From contig DHDO01000113.1 of NCBI GenBank assembly GCA_002399435.1, forward strand, positions 21,932 to 32,377: 10,446 bases of DNA, given 5' to 3'. A program made the position numbers and the translations under genes. The stretch comes from Firmicutes bacterium UBA4874 (GTDB lineage Bacteria; Bacillota; Clostridia; Caldicoprobacterales; DTU083). The notes under the pieces were generated by a model that saw only the letters and a program-made list of their open reading frames with translations, was not told where the DNA came from and did no database searches. Below are positions 1 to 9,372 of the stretch, one piece after another; the first letter of the stretch is position 1, and each line of letters begins with the position of its first letter.

Positions 1-263
1 GTGGGAGCCGGAGCTGGCTTTGCTGTTGAGCCGGGTGTCGGTTCTATGCAGTTGGAAGGATTGTGTCTCATCGGGATCAATTTCCATCCATTGGAAATGG
101 TGTAAGTAAGCCGGTTGCAGAATCCCTTCCACATGGAGACGATGCGTGTGTTACCGGTATTCCGGCATCCGGAAGTACCTGCTGCCAAAGCCCCCTGCAG
201 CGGAACCAGCAGAACAGCCAGAACGGTTGAAAGGAGAAGCAGTGTCTTGATTTTTTTCTTCAT
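1..263 (-). CDS. Secreted protein of unknown function (partial, C-terminus beyond left edge)
   Basis: Reading leftward from an ATG at 263-261, the frame stays open to the window edge (87 codons). It begins with a typical signal peptide: MKKKIK, a hydrophobic core (TLLLLSTVLAVLLVPL), and a small-residue site near GALAAG, with cleavage expected around residues 27-28. The following segment has two cysteines within about 18 residues and a third about 22 residues on, plus several Trp and Tyr. It then runs into a Pro/Ala-rich stretch (PTPGSTAKPAPAP) that looks like a linker to a missing C-terminal domain. A good Shine-Dalgarno (GAGGG) lies 8-9 nt upstream, and a near-consensus promoter lies upstream of that. 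I do not recognise the family. Clostridial secreted proteins with a Pro/Ala linker often carry a CAP/SCP, SH3 or peptidase domain, but nothing visible here decides which. Confidence 0.8.
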   Translation of the reverse strand, partial: MKKKIKTLLLLSTVLAVLLVPLQGALAAGTSGCRNTGNTRIVSMWKGFCNRLTYTISNGWKLIPMRHNPSNCIEPTPGSTAKPAPAP

Positions 264-291
264 AAGGTTTTCCCTCGCTTTCTCTATTGAC

Positions 292-309
292 CATTACGTT
301 CATGTAATG
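292..309. promoter_or_regulatory. 6-6-6 inverted repeat in the leader, possible operator
   Basis: CATTAC (292-297), six spacer bases, then GTAATG (304-309) form a perfect dyad. It sits just downstream of the predicted transcription start of the minus-strand secreted-protein gene, where a bound repressor could block transcription. It could also act as a small RNA hairpin, or be chance. No specific regulator is recognised. Confidence 0.3.
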
Positions 310-322
310 ATTTAGTAACAAA

Positions 323-351
323 ATCGTAACATGTGCAAACAATTATGTCAA
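323..351 (-). promoter_or_regulatory. Sigma-70/SigA-type promoter of the secreted-protein gene
   Basis: On the minus strand a perfect -35 hexamer TTGACA (351-346) is followed after exactly 17 bp by TACGAT (328-323), which matches 4 of 6 bases of TATAAT. Transcription would start near 316, giving a leader of about 50 nt before the ATG at 263. Confidence 0.7.
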
Positions 352-380
352 CTAGTCCGGGCCATGTAATGTTTCCCAAT

Positions 381-504
381 GCGGACGATGGAAAGCAGAT
401 TTGGAAGATCCTGATTGAAATCTGTTTTTCACGTGTATATCGGCGGACGATGGAGAGCAGATTTGGAGGATCCTGATTGAAATCTGTTTTTCTTAGGTAT
501 ATTC
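381..504. repeat. Two tandem 62-bp units, each with a 13-bp stem-loop
   Basis: Copy 1 is 381-442 and copy 2 is 443-504. They are nearly identical over the first 50 bases and diverge near the end of each unit. In each, an arm containing CAGATTT pairs with AAATCTG followed by TTTTTC. In copy 1, 390-402 pairs with 418-430 (13 bp including two G-U pairs) around a 15-nt loop. In copy 2 the equivalents are 452-464 and 480-492. One stem difference (A393 to G455) keeps pairing as G-U. The + strand copies end in a T tract and so resemble terminators, but no + strand gene lies upstream within the window. The units sit between two divergent promoters. They may be a dispersed intergenic repeat family, a regulatory RNA element, or a remnant terminator duplicated by slippage. 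Confidence 0.85.
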
Positions 505-529
505 GGGTATAGTAGGATTGTTTCCTTCA

Positions 530-558
530 TGGACTTCAATCTGTCCGTATAGTATAAT
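530..558 (+). promoter_or_regulatory. Probable promoter of nth
   Basis: A perfect TATAAT (553-558) lies 17 bp downstream of TGGACT (530-535), which matches 4 of 6 bases of TTGACA. The expected start is near 565, about 60 nt before the nth start codon. Confidence 0.55.
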
Positions 559-627
559 ACGACAGGAGATCGTGCTTGGCTGTTATGATTGTTATGATTG
601 TTTTGATTGTGGATATTTTAGCAGAGC

Positions 628-1296
628 ATGGAAAGAATGGATAATGCAATGGATTCAAATGACAGGAAAAATCACAGAAAAATATTGGAGTTGCTGGAGC
701 AGCACTATGCCGGTGCCGTTTCGGCGCTGAACTTTACCAATCCCTTTGAACAGTTGATTGCCACCATGCTGTCAGCCCAGTGTACGGATAGGCAGGTGAA
801 CAAGGTCACAGCGGGATTGTTTCAGGAATATCCCGGTCCCAGGGAGATGGCTGCCCTGACACCGGAGGAGCTGGGGCAGAAGATTCATAGCTGTGGATTT
901 TACCGGACCAAAAGTAAAAATATCATACAGACCTGTAAGATCCTGATGCAGCAATACGGAGGACGGGTGCCGGATAATATGGAGTCCCTGACGTCCCTGC
1001 CCGGGGTGGGGAGAAAGACGGCAAATGTCGTATTGAGCAACTCCTTTGGAAAGGATGCCATCGCTGTGGACACCCATGTATTCCGGGTTTCCAACCGTTT
1101 GGGCCTGGCAGATGCCGACAATGTTCGGGATACGGAGAAGCAGCTGATGGAGAACATTCCGAAGAAGAAATGGTCCCGTGCGCATCATTGGCTGATTTAT
1201 CATGGACGGAGGGTCTGCAAAGCCAGGAAGCCGGATTGTGAGAATTGTTTTTTGCAGTCCCTGTGCAAATATCGCCGGAATCAGGAGGAAAAATAG
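628..1296 (+). CDS. nth: Endonuclease III (DNA glycosylase/AP lyase)
   Basis: This 222-residue protein matches endonuclease III in length (E. coli Nth has 211 residues) and order of motifs. It removes oxidised pyrimidines such as thymine glycol from DNA and nicks the resulting abasic site, starting base excision repair. Visible hallmarks are the LLSAQ-like segment (MLSAQCTD, 47-54), the helix-hairpin-helix LPGVGRKTA (124-132) with catalytic Lys130, the catalytic Asp148 in AVDTH, and a C-terminal 4Fe-4S cluster motif C197-x6-C204-x2-C207-x5-C213. All key residues are present, so it should be active. The start is uncertain: ATG at 628, 637 and 649 are all in frame and none has a strong Shine-Dalgarno. 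The P-loop/Asp23 gene follows after about 54 bp with no terminator between, so the two are probably co-transcribed from the promoter at 530-558. Confidence 0.96.
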   Translation: MERMDNAMDSNDRKNHRKILELLEQHYAGAVSALNFTNPFEQLIATMLSAQCTDRQVNKVTAGLFQEYPGPREMAALTPEELGQKIHSCGFYRTKSKNIIQTCKILMQQYGGRVPDNMESLTSLPGVGRKTANVVLSNSFGKDAIAVDTHVFRVSNRLGLADADNVRDTEKQLMENIPKKKWSRAHHWLIYHGRRVCKARKPDCENCFLQSLCKYRRNQEEK

Positions 1297-1350
1297 AAAG
1301 AAACTTTAGTCTGTTTGATGGGATGCATTGGAAGCAGGGGAGGGATGCTT

Positions 1351-2187
1351 TTGAAGACATATGGTCTGGTGGGCACCAGTGGAACAGGAAAGAGCTTTCA
1401 TGCGGTTGGGCTGGCCAATGAGAGAGGAATTCCCTGTGTGATTGACGACGGCCTGCTGATCGAGGACACCAGGATTCTGGCGGGTATCTCTGCCAAGAAG
1501 GAAGCCACACGGCTTTCCGCTATCCGGAGGGCGTTGTTCATGGATCCGGAACATGCGGAAAAGGTCAGGGAAGCCATCCGCCTGAAAAAGCCATCTTCGG
1601 TTCTGATTCTTGGTACTTCCGAAAAGATGATCGAACGGATTGCACAGCGGCTGCAGCTTCCTCCAGTCGAAGAATGGATCCGGATTGAGGATATTGCCTC
1701 AAAACGCGATATCCGTCGGGCACAAAAAAACCGAAAGGAAGAGGGAAAACATATTATCCCTGTACCCACCTTTGAGGTTCGGAAGGACTTTTCCGGTTAT
1801 TTCATCGATCCGCTTCGGATCTTCCGGTCCAGAGGAAAGAGCAGGCAGGAAATCGCCGAGAAAACAGTGGTCCGGCCCACTTACAGTTATTTTGGCAAGT
1901 TTTATATTGCGGATTCCGCTGTGGAGTCCATTGCCCTTTACAGTGCCCAAAACGTGGAAGGAGTCTGCAGGGTTCAACGATGCGAGATCAGCAGCCGGGA
2001 GGATGGAGTTTCCGTTCATATTATTATATCGGCGTATTATGGATTTCCGGTACACCGGACTCTGGCGCAGATCCAGCGATGTGTCCGGGAAAGCGTCACC
2101 TATATGACCGGGCTGAATGTCCTGGACATCAATGTGGAAGCGAGAAAATTAATTACGCCGAAGGAAACCGGAAAAGCAAAAGCCTGA
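1351..2187 (+). CDS. P-loop ATP-binding protein with C-terminal Asp23/Gls24-like domain
   Basis: A protein of about 278 residues with a Walker A motif directly at its N-terminus (GTSGTGKS, 8-15). It continues with a conserved IDDGLLI segment (31-37), SAKKEAT (47-53), and LILGTSEKM (85-93), which suggests a nucleoside-triphosphate-binding fold over the first 115 or so residues. A middle part contains GKHIIPVPTFE (132-142) and FSGYFIDPLRIF (147-158). The region from about 172 (KTVVRPTYSYFGKFYI) to 268 resembles the Asp23/Gls24 (DUF322) envelope-stress fold, including AVESIA and a C-terminal NVLDINVEA strand. Similar fusions are known in Clostridia; their function is not established. I place the start at TTG 1351, because GGGGAGGG (1337-1344) lies 6 nt upstream and the P-loop then begins at residue 8. 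ATG 1345 abuts the Shine-Dalgarno, and ATG 1315/1318 would add an unlikely 11-12 residue leader. It lies downstream of nth and ahead of the separate gdhA promoter. Confidence 0.88.
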   Translation: MKTYGLVGTSGTGKSFHAVGLANERGIPCVIDDGLLIEDTRILAGISAKKEATRLSAIRRALFMDPEHAEKVREAIRLKKPSSVLILGTSEKMIERIAQRLQLPPVEEWIRIEDIASKRDIRRAQKNRKEEGKHIIPVPTFEVRKDFSGYFIDPLRIFRSRGKSRQEIAEKTVVRPTYSYFGKFYIADSAVESIALYSAQNVEGVCRVQRCEISSREDGVSVHIIISAYYGFPVHRTLAQIQRCVRESVTYMTGLNVLDINVEARKLITPKETGKAKA

Positions 2188-2216
2188 ACAGGTAATGAAA
2201 AATGATGGATTCCAAG

Positions 2217-2246
2217 TTGCAAATATCATTATGGCTGTGTTATAAT
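2217..2246 (+). promoter_or_regulatory. Probable gdhA promoter with extended -10
   Basis: TATAAT (2241-2246) is preceded by TG-N (2238-2240), an extended -10. TTGCAA (2217-2222) lies 18 bp upstream and matches 4 of 6 bases of the -35 consensus. The expected start near 2253 leaves an unusually long leader of about 130 nt before the gdhA ATG. Confidence 0.6.
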
Positions 2247-2269
2247 CACTTTTGAAGCTTAACAATGAA

Positions 2270-2291
2270 AAATATGCATAATGCAATATTT
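2270..2291. promoter_or_regulatory. Imperfect inverted repeat in the gdhA leader
   Basis: AAATATGCAT (2270-2279) and ATGCAATATTT (2281-2291) are inverted copies of each other with one extra base in the right arm. It lies about 17-38 nt after the predicted start of transcription, so it could be an operator or an RNA hairpin. It is A+T-rich and may be chance. Confidence 0.25.
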
Positions 2292-2332
2292 AAAGTTGCA
2301 TGGATCATTTTCATTGGATTGCTCTTTTTTAG

Positions 2333-3718
<1,386 letters not shown>

Positions 3719-3751
3719 GCAATATGCCCTGAGTCCGGCCCGCTTAAAAAG

Positions 3752-3796
3752 CCACAGGCTGCCCAATTCTTTGAAAGAGTTGCCTGTGGTTTTTTG
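3752..3796 (+). terminator. Rho-independent terminator of gdhA
   Basis: CCACAGGC (3752-3759) pairs with GCCTGTGG (3782-3789) and is followed by six T residues (3790-3795). Inside, AATTCTT and AAGAGTT can pair further around a 3-nt loop, leaving a 5-nt bulge (TGCCC). It begins 33 bp after the gdhA stop. Confidence 0.9.
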
Positions 3797-3837
3797 TATG
3801 TCCTTTTTTGTGGATTTTTGGGGGAAAGGGCATTATA

Positions 3838-4821
3838 ATGGAAGAAAGGCAGGGGGGACAGGATTTGAAGGTTACATCAGATGGGGATACAGTACGGATC
3901 AGCGGAATTACGGACTTTTATCCGGAACATGTTTTTGACTGCGGACAGGCATTTCGCTGGAACAGGGACGGAGACGGATATGTGGGGGTGGTTAAGGATC
4001 AGGTCCTAAGAGTGACTTATTGTGCCGGGAGCAATGTCTTGGTACTGGAGCATTGTGACCCGGATTGGTATGATCGCCATATGAGGCATTATCTGGACCT
4101 GGACCGGGATTATGGACGGATCAGGGAAGAGCTGTCCGCCGATCCGGTTCTGAAAGAGGCGGTCCGATACGGCTGGGGCATGCGCGTTCTGAATCAGGAT
4201 CCATGGGAAACCCTGATATCCTTTATTCTGTCCGCCAACAACAACATCAAAAGGATCAAGGGAATCATTGAGAAACTGTCAGAAGCATATGGAAGGGAAA
4301 TCCATTGGAAAGGCCGGACATATTATACTTTTCCGACCCCTGCGGCATTGTCCCGGGCCGGGGAAGAATCTCTCCGTGCCTGTGGATGCGGTTATCGGGG
4401 GCCTTATATCGCAAAGACCGCACGTATGGTTTCGGAAGGGCAGATTTCCCTTTCCGGGATCCGGGATCTGCCTTACCCGGAGGCACATAGGGCACTGCTT
4501 GCCTGCGCGGGGGTAGGAGATAAGGTGGCCGACTGCGTGTTGCTTTATTCCATGGAAAAGGCGGAGGCCTTTCCCATCGACGTATGGGTGAAACGGGTGA
4601 TGGAATACTATTATATCGGGCGGAAGGTAACGGCCCGGCAGGTCCGATCCTTTGCCGATGAAAAGTTTGGAAAACTTTCCGGAGTGGCCCAGCAGTATTT
4701 GTTTTATTACGCCAGAGAGCAAAAAATCGGGAAGCCGGACAAGGGGGGCAGCCCGACTGTCTTCGTCAAAAATTCGTTTGAAAGGGGTGGGAATTCGACG
4801 GAACGGGCGATTTTACCTTGA
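3838..4821 (+). CDS. 8-oxoguanine DNA glycosylase, OGG1 type (HhH-GPD family)
   Basis: This 327-residue protein should excise oxidised guanine (8-oxoG) and cleave the DNA backbone as a bifunctional glycosylase/AP lyase. It has the OGG N-terminal domain hallmark FDCGQAFRW (33-41), the NQDPWETLISFILSANNNI block (119-137), the helix-hairpin-helix ending AGVGDKVADC with catalytic Lys229, and catalytic Asp248 in FPIDVWVKR. The domain normally ends near QQYLFYYARE (285-294). The last 25 or so residues are polar and look like an unstructured extension. The start is uncertain. ATG 3838 has AAAGGG 7 nt upstream. TTG 3865 has AGGGGGGA 6 nt upstream and would give a 318-residue protein starting MKVTSDGD. 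A perfect TATAAT (3834-3839) overlaps the ATG; if it is the real -10 box, only the TTG start is possible. It stands alone between a terminator and the guaB leader. Confidence 0.93.
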   Translation: MEERQGGQDLKVTSDGDTVRISGITDFYPEHVFDCGQAFRWNRDGDGYVGVVKDQVLRVTYCAGSNVLVLEHCDPDWYDRHMRHYLDLDRDYGRIREELSADPVLKEAVRYGWGMRVLNQDPWETLISFILSANNNIKRIKGIIEKLSEAYGREIHWKGRTYYTFPTPAALSRAGEESLRACGCGYRGPYIAKTARMVSEGQISLSGIRDLPYPEAHRALLACAGVGDKVADCVLLYSMEKAEAFPIDVWVKRVMEYYYIGRKVTARQVRSFADEKFGKLSGVAQQYLFYYAREQKIGKPDKGGSPTVFVKNSFERGGNSTERAILP

Positions 4822-4894
4822 CAACAACCGACATTTTTGTTAAGCTTATTTTTAATATTCATATATTTTGCATGTCCTGTCGAAGGACTGCTTT

Positions 4895-4903
4895 TGATAC
4901 AAT
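4895..4903 (+). promoter_or_regulatory. Candidate extended -10 promoter of guaBA
   Basis: TG-A-TACAAT (4895-4903) fits an extended -10 element, about 75 nt upstream of guaB. There is no good -35 at the right spacing, but GTCCT (4874-4878) and AGGAC (4884-4888) form a small dyad there that could be an operator. A perfect TTGACA at 4818-4823, overlapping the preceding stop codon, has only a poor -10 partner (TAAGCT, 4841-4846). I found no purine riboswitch core in this leader. Confidence 0.35.
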
Positions 4904-4909
4904 AAGTAA

Positions 4910-6451
<1,542 letters not shown>

Positions 6452-6488
6452 AACGGAATAGTGAATTTGTGAAAAGAGGAATGTGGGA

Positions 6489-8024
6489 ATGTCAAAGGAA
6501 ACCGTTCTTGTACTGGATTTTGGAGGACAGTACAACCAGCTGATTGCCCGAAGAGTCCGGGAGGCGAATGTATACTGTGAAATCTTGCCGTTTCATACGC
6601 CCATTGGCCGGATCCGGGAGAAGGATCCAAAGGGAATTATTTTTACCGGAAGCCCCGCCAGTGTGGACCGCAGGGATGCGCCGGTCTGTGATCCGGAAGT
6701 GTTCGAACTGGGTGTCCCAATTCTGGGAATCTGCTATGGAGCGCAGCTGATCGGCCGGCATTTCGGGGGAACCGTTGCAAAGGCAAGCGAAAGGGAATAT
6801 GGCAAAGCCGTTGTGAAGTTTGATACCGACAGTCTGCTGTTTCATGACACAGCTCCGGAAAGTGTCTGCTGGATGAGTCATACGTACCAGGTGGATTCCC
6901 TGCCGAAAGGGTTCCGTACCATAGCATCCACGGATGCCTGTCCCATTGCGGGAATGGAAAATGCGGACCGGAAAGTCTATGGGGTACAATTTCATCCGGA
7001 GGTGGCCCATACCCAATTCGGGGATCGGATCCTGAAAAACTTTCTGTATGACATCTGCGGCTGCAGCGGGGACTGGACCATGGCCAGTTTTGTCCAGGAA
7101 TCCGTAAAAGCACTGAAGGAGCAAATCGGAGATAAAAAAGTGCTTTGTGCCCTGTCCGGTGGCGTGGATAGCTCAGTGTCCGCCGTTCTGGTTCACAAGG
7201 CGATCGGCGACAATCTGACCTGCATCTTTGTGGACCATGGACTGATGCGCAAGGACGAAGGAGATCAGGTGGAGAAGGCTTTTCGGCAGCGGTTTCACAT
7301 GAATCTGATCCGGGTCAATGCGGAAGAACGGTTTCTGACCCGTCTGAAAGGGGTTACGGATCCGGAGACCAAAAGGAAGATTGTTGGTGAGGAATTCATC
7401 CGGGTATTTGAAGAAGAAGCAAAAAAGATCGGTGCCGTGGATTATCTGGTCCAGGGGACGATTTATCCGGATGTGGTGGAAAGTGGTATCGGGGAGGCGG
7501 CTGTGATCAAAAGCCATCATAATGTAGGCGGCCTGCCGGAGCATATTGATTTCAAGGGGATCATTGAGCCTTTGCGGAATCTGTTCAAGGATGAGGTGCG
7601 CAAGGTAGGCGAAGAGCTGGGCATTCCTGAGGAGCTGGTCTGGCGTCAGCCTTTCCCGGGACCGGGACTCGCCATTCGGGTGATTGGCGGCATCACAAAG
7701 GAAAAGCTGGATATTTTGCGTGAAGCCGATGCCATATTCCGGGAGGAAATTGCCCGGGCCGGACTGAATCGGAAAATCTGGCAGTACTTTGCCGTGCTGA
7801 CGAATCTAAAAAGTGTAGGGGTCATGGGGGATGAAAGAACCTATGATTATACAATAGCTCTTCGGGCGATTACCAGTGTGGATGCCATGACAGCGGACTG
7901 GGCGCGAATCCCTTATGAAGTGCTGGAGAAGGTGTCCAACCGGATCGTCAACGGGGTAAAGCATGTGAACCGGGTGGTTTATGATATTACCGGTAAACCG
8001 CCGGCGACGATAGAATATGAATAA
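6489..8024 (+). CDS. guaA: GMP synthase (glutamine-hydrolysing)
   Basis: Converts XMP to GMP using ATP and ammonia released from glutamine, directly after the GuaB step. It has 511 residues, normal for the two-domain enzyme. The N-terminal class I amidotransferase carries the triad Cys82 (GICYGAQL), His169 and Glu171 (QFHPEV). The ATP-pyrophosphatase domain has the P-loop SGGVDSS (223-229). The C-terminal dimerisation domain contains [19 protein letters not shown] and the typical ending [10 protein letters not shown] chose ATG 6489 because AAGAGGA (6474-6480) lies 8 nt upstream; GTG 6483 would sit too close. The gap to guaB is 37 bp with no terminator, so they are co-transcribed. A strong terminator follows. 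Confidence 0.97.
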   Translation: MSKETVLVLDFGGQYNQLIARRVREANVYCEILPFHTPIGRIREKDPKGIIFTGSPASVDRRDAPVCDPEVFELGVPILGICYGAQLIGRHFGGTVAKASEREYGKAVVKFDTDSLLFHDTAPESVCWMSHTYQVDSLPKGFRTIASTDACPIAGMENADRKVYGVQFHPEVAHTQFGDRILKNFLYDICGCSGDWTMASFVQESVKALKEQIGDKKVLCALSGGVDSSVSAVLVHKAIGDNLTCIFVDHGLMRKDEGDQVEKAFRQRFHMNLIRVNAEERFLTRLKGVTDPETKRKIVGEEFIRVFEEEAKKIGAVDYLVQGTIYPDVVESGIGEAAVIKSHHNVGGLPEHIDFKGIIEPLRNLFKDEVRKVGEELGIPEELVWRQPFPGPGLAIRVIGGITKEKLDILREADAIFREEIARAGLNRKIWQYFAVLTNLKSVGVMGDERTYDYTIALRAITSVDAMTADWARIPYEVLEKVSNRIVNGVKHVNRVVYDITGKPPATIEYE

Positions 8025-8045
8025 AGACGATAGAATATGAATAAA
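8006..8045 (+). repeat. Exact 20-bp tandem duplication across the guaA stop codon
   Basis: The 20 bases at 8006-8025 (GACGATAGAATATGAATAAA) are repeated exactly at 8026-8045. The first copy encodes the last residues and the TAA of guaA (8022-8024); the second copy lies entirely after the stop. The product is unaffected, since the first stop is used. Confidence 0.95.
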
Positions 8046-8063
8046 TAAGTGAGCTTAAGAAAT

Positions 8064-8114
8064 AAAAAGCCTTACAATTCTTAGGATGAAGTTGAGAGTT
8101 GGTAAGGCTTTTTT
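8064..8114. terminator. Strong Rho-independent terminator after guaA
   Basis: AAAAAGCCTTAC (8064-8075) and GTAAGGCTTTTT (8102-8113) form a perfect 12-bp stem with a 26-nt loop and a run of six T (8109-8114). It lies 40 bp after the guaA stop. The A and T tracts flanking the stem would let it work in both directions. Confidence 0.9.
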
Positions 8115-8278
8115 ATTGTAATAACATTTATTTATATTTTCGCAGTATGTGGCAGAGGTCCGCATTTTCTGTGAAAAGATGTGGGAGGCGACAGGAAGTA
8201 TGGTAAGATATAAGCGGATACCTATATGGAACAACGCTGATGGATGGAAAATGATGATACGTTGTGGAGGGAGTCGGA

Positions 8279-8998
8279 ATGAAGGTTGTAATGATACACG
8301 GGCAGAGTCATAAAGGCTCAACATACCATATCGCAGAAATGATTGCAGAGAAGCTGAAAGGTGAGATAACAGAGTTTTTCCTTCCAAAGGATTTTGACGA
8401 ATTCTGTGTTGGATGTGCGAATTGCTTTGAAAAATCAGAGATGCTTTGCCCTCATTATGAGCAACTGAAGCCGATTACAGAAGCGATTGATCAGGCAGAT
8501 GTAATGATCCTGGCAAGTCCAGTGTATGTATATCATGTTACAGGGGCAATGAAAGCTTTTCTGGATCACTATGGTTATCGTTGGATGGTACATCGCCCGG
8601 AAGAAAGTATGTTTGCAAAACAGGCAGTATGTATTTCAACTGCGGCTGGCAGAGGGATGAAAAGTACAAACAGAGATATGGCTGACAGCACATTCTTTTG
8701 GGGTGTTGCGAAAACCTATAAATATGGAGTCGCTGTTGCTGCAGTATCATGGGACAACGTGAAACCTGAGTTAAAGAAACGGATTGATAAAAAGACGACT
8801 GCAATAGCAAATAGAATAAAAAAGAATGTGGGTTATATCAAGCCGGGCATAAAAACCAAAGCATTTTTCCATATTGTTCGGCTGATGCAGAAAAACGGGT
8901 GGAATGAAGCGGATATCAATTATTGGGACGAAAAAGGGTGGACAGAGAAAAAACGTCCATGGAAGATGAAAACGGCAGGGCTGGATAAATACCGGTAA
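8279..8998 (+). CDS. Flavodoxin-fold NAD(P)H-dependent oxidoreductase, possible iron-sulfur flavoprotein
   Basis: A 239-residue protein of the NADPH-dependent FMN reductase/flavodoxin-like superfamily. It has the opening strand and phosphate loop MKVVMIHGQSHKGSTYHIAE (1-20) and the second flavin loop ASPVYVYHVTGAMKAFLDHY (79-98). Between them is a compact cluster C43-x2-C46-x2-C49-x7-C57, which fits the C-x2-C-x2-C-x4-7-C pattern that binds a 4Fe-4S cluster in archaeal and clostridial iron-sulfur flavoproteins. Such proteins move electrons between ferredoxin-like donors and flavin; the substrate here is unknown. The C-terminal third is Lys- and Trp-rich with no recognised motif. The start ATG 8279 has GGAGGGAG (8266-8273) just upstream; the in-frame GTG 8264 precedes that site. 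It lies beyond the guaA terminator, without a convincing promoter in 8115-8263. Hand counts on two lines give about 40-42% G+C, well below guaA, which suggests acquisition from elsewhere. Confidence 0.88.
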   Translation: MKVVMIHGQSHKGSTYHIAEMIAEKLKGEITEFFLPKDFDEFCVGCANCFEKSEMLCPHYEQLKPITEAIDQADVMILASPVYVYHVTGAMKAFLDHYGYRWMVHRPEESMFAKQAVCISTAAGRGMKSTNRDMADSTFFWGVAKTYKYGVAVAAVSWDNVKPELKKRIDKKTTAIANRIKKNVGYIKPGIKTKAFFHIVRLMQKNGWNEADINYWDEKGWTEKKRPWKMKTAGLDKYR

Positions 8999-9002
8999 AT
9001 GC

Positions 9003-9257
9003 CCCACTGCTGATGACGCGAAACAAATTCGCTACGCAGAGGTTTATGCAATGTCGGGTATGGAGGACTTCGTTGTTTATGCCACCCTGGAGGTCATGGC
9101 GGAAAAATGCGACTTCATACGCGGATGGAGCATGGAGTGATTGTTTGAACTAACGGACCTGAGGGGCAAAACCGTGCCCGATGTCGGCGCGGGTTCCGGA
9201 CGGTTGGCCTTTGCCGCCGTCAGGAAAGCATCGTGGGTTTACGTCATCAAGCAGTAA
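9003..9257 (+). pseudogene. Remnant of a class I SAM-dependent methyltransferase
   Basis: One frame reads QIRYAEVYAMSGMEDFVVY and continues to GWSME, then an in-frame TGA (9138-9140), then FELTDLRGKTVPDVGAGSGR and on to VYVIKQ before TAA at 9255. The DVGAGSGR segment (motif I), preceded by LRGKTV, is the SAM-binding loop of Rossmann-type methyltransferases. Both flanks are missing: no proper start or Shine-Dalgarno, and the sequence stops just after motif I, far short of a full domain. The second line of the remnant is about 60% G+C by count, unlike the flavoprotein gene directly upstream. It is most likely a decayed fragment left by a rearrangement. The assignment rests mainly on motif I. 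Confidence 0.65.
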
Positions 9258-9271
9258 TAAATTACCATAGG

Positions 9272-9340
9272 ATGGAAAAGAAGATGACATCCTGCCGAGA
9301 TATTGATCAAACAAAATCAGGAAAGGATGTCATCTTCCAT
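9272..9340 (-). terminator. Long inverted repeat, possible terminator of the glycosyltransferase gene
   Basis: GAAGATGACATCCT (9280-9293) and its exact complement AGGATGTCATCTTC (9324-9337) form a 14-bp stem with a 30-nt loop. ATGGA (9272-9276) and TCCAT (9336-9340) could pair outside it with a bulge. Read on the minus strand, it follows the glycosyltransferase stop by about 35 bp and the stem is followed by TTTTCC, a weak U tract. It could instead be a scar of a mobile element. Confidence 0.45.
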
Positions 9341-9372
9341 ATCACCGTTCTGTCCATTGTGCTGCTGCTTTT

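Noticed and set aside
381..504. CRISPR array
   Set aside because: Only two units, repeated over their whole length with no unique spacer between them, and no cas genes in the window.
577..612. Short TGTTATGAT-like direct repeats before nth (encoding YDCYDCFDC in one frame)
   Set aside because: Low-complexity T-rich DNA within the nth leader; the frame lacks a start signal and overlaps nth.
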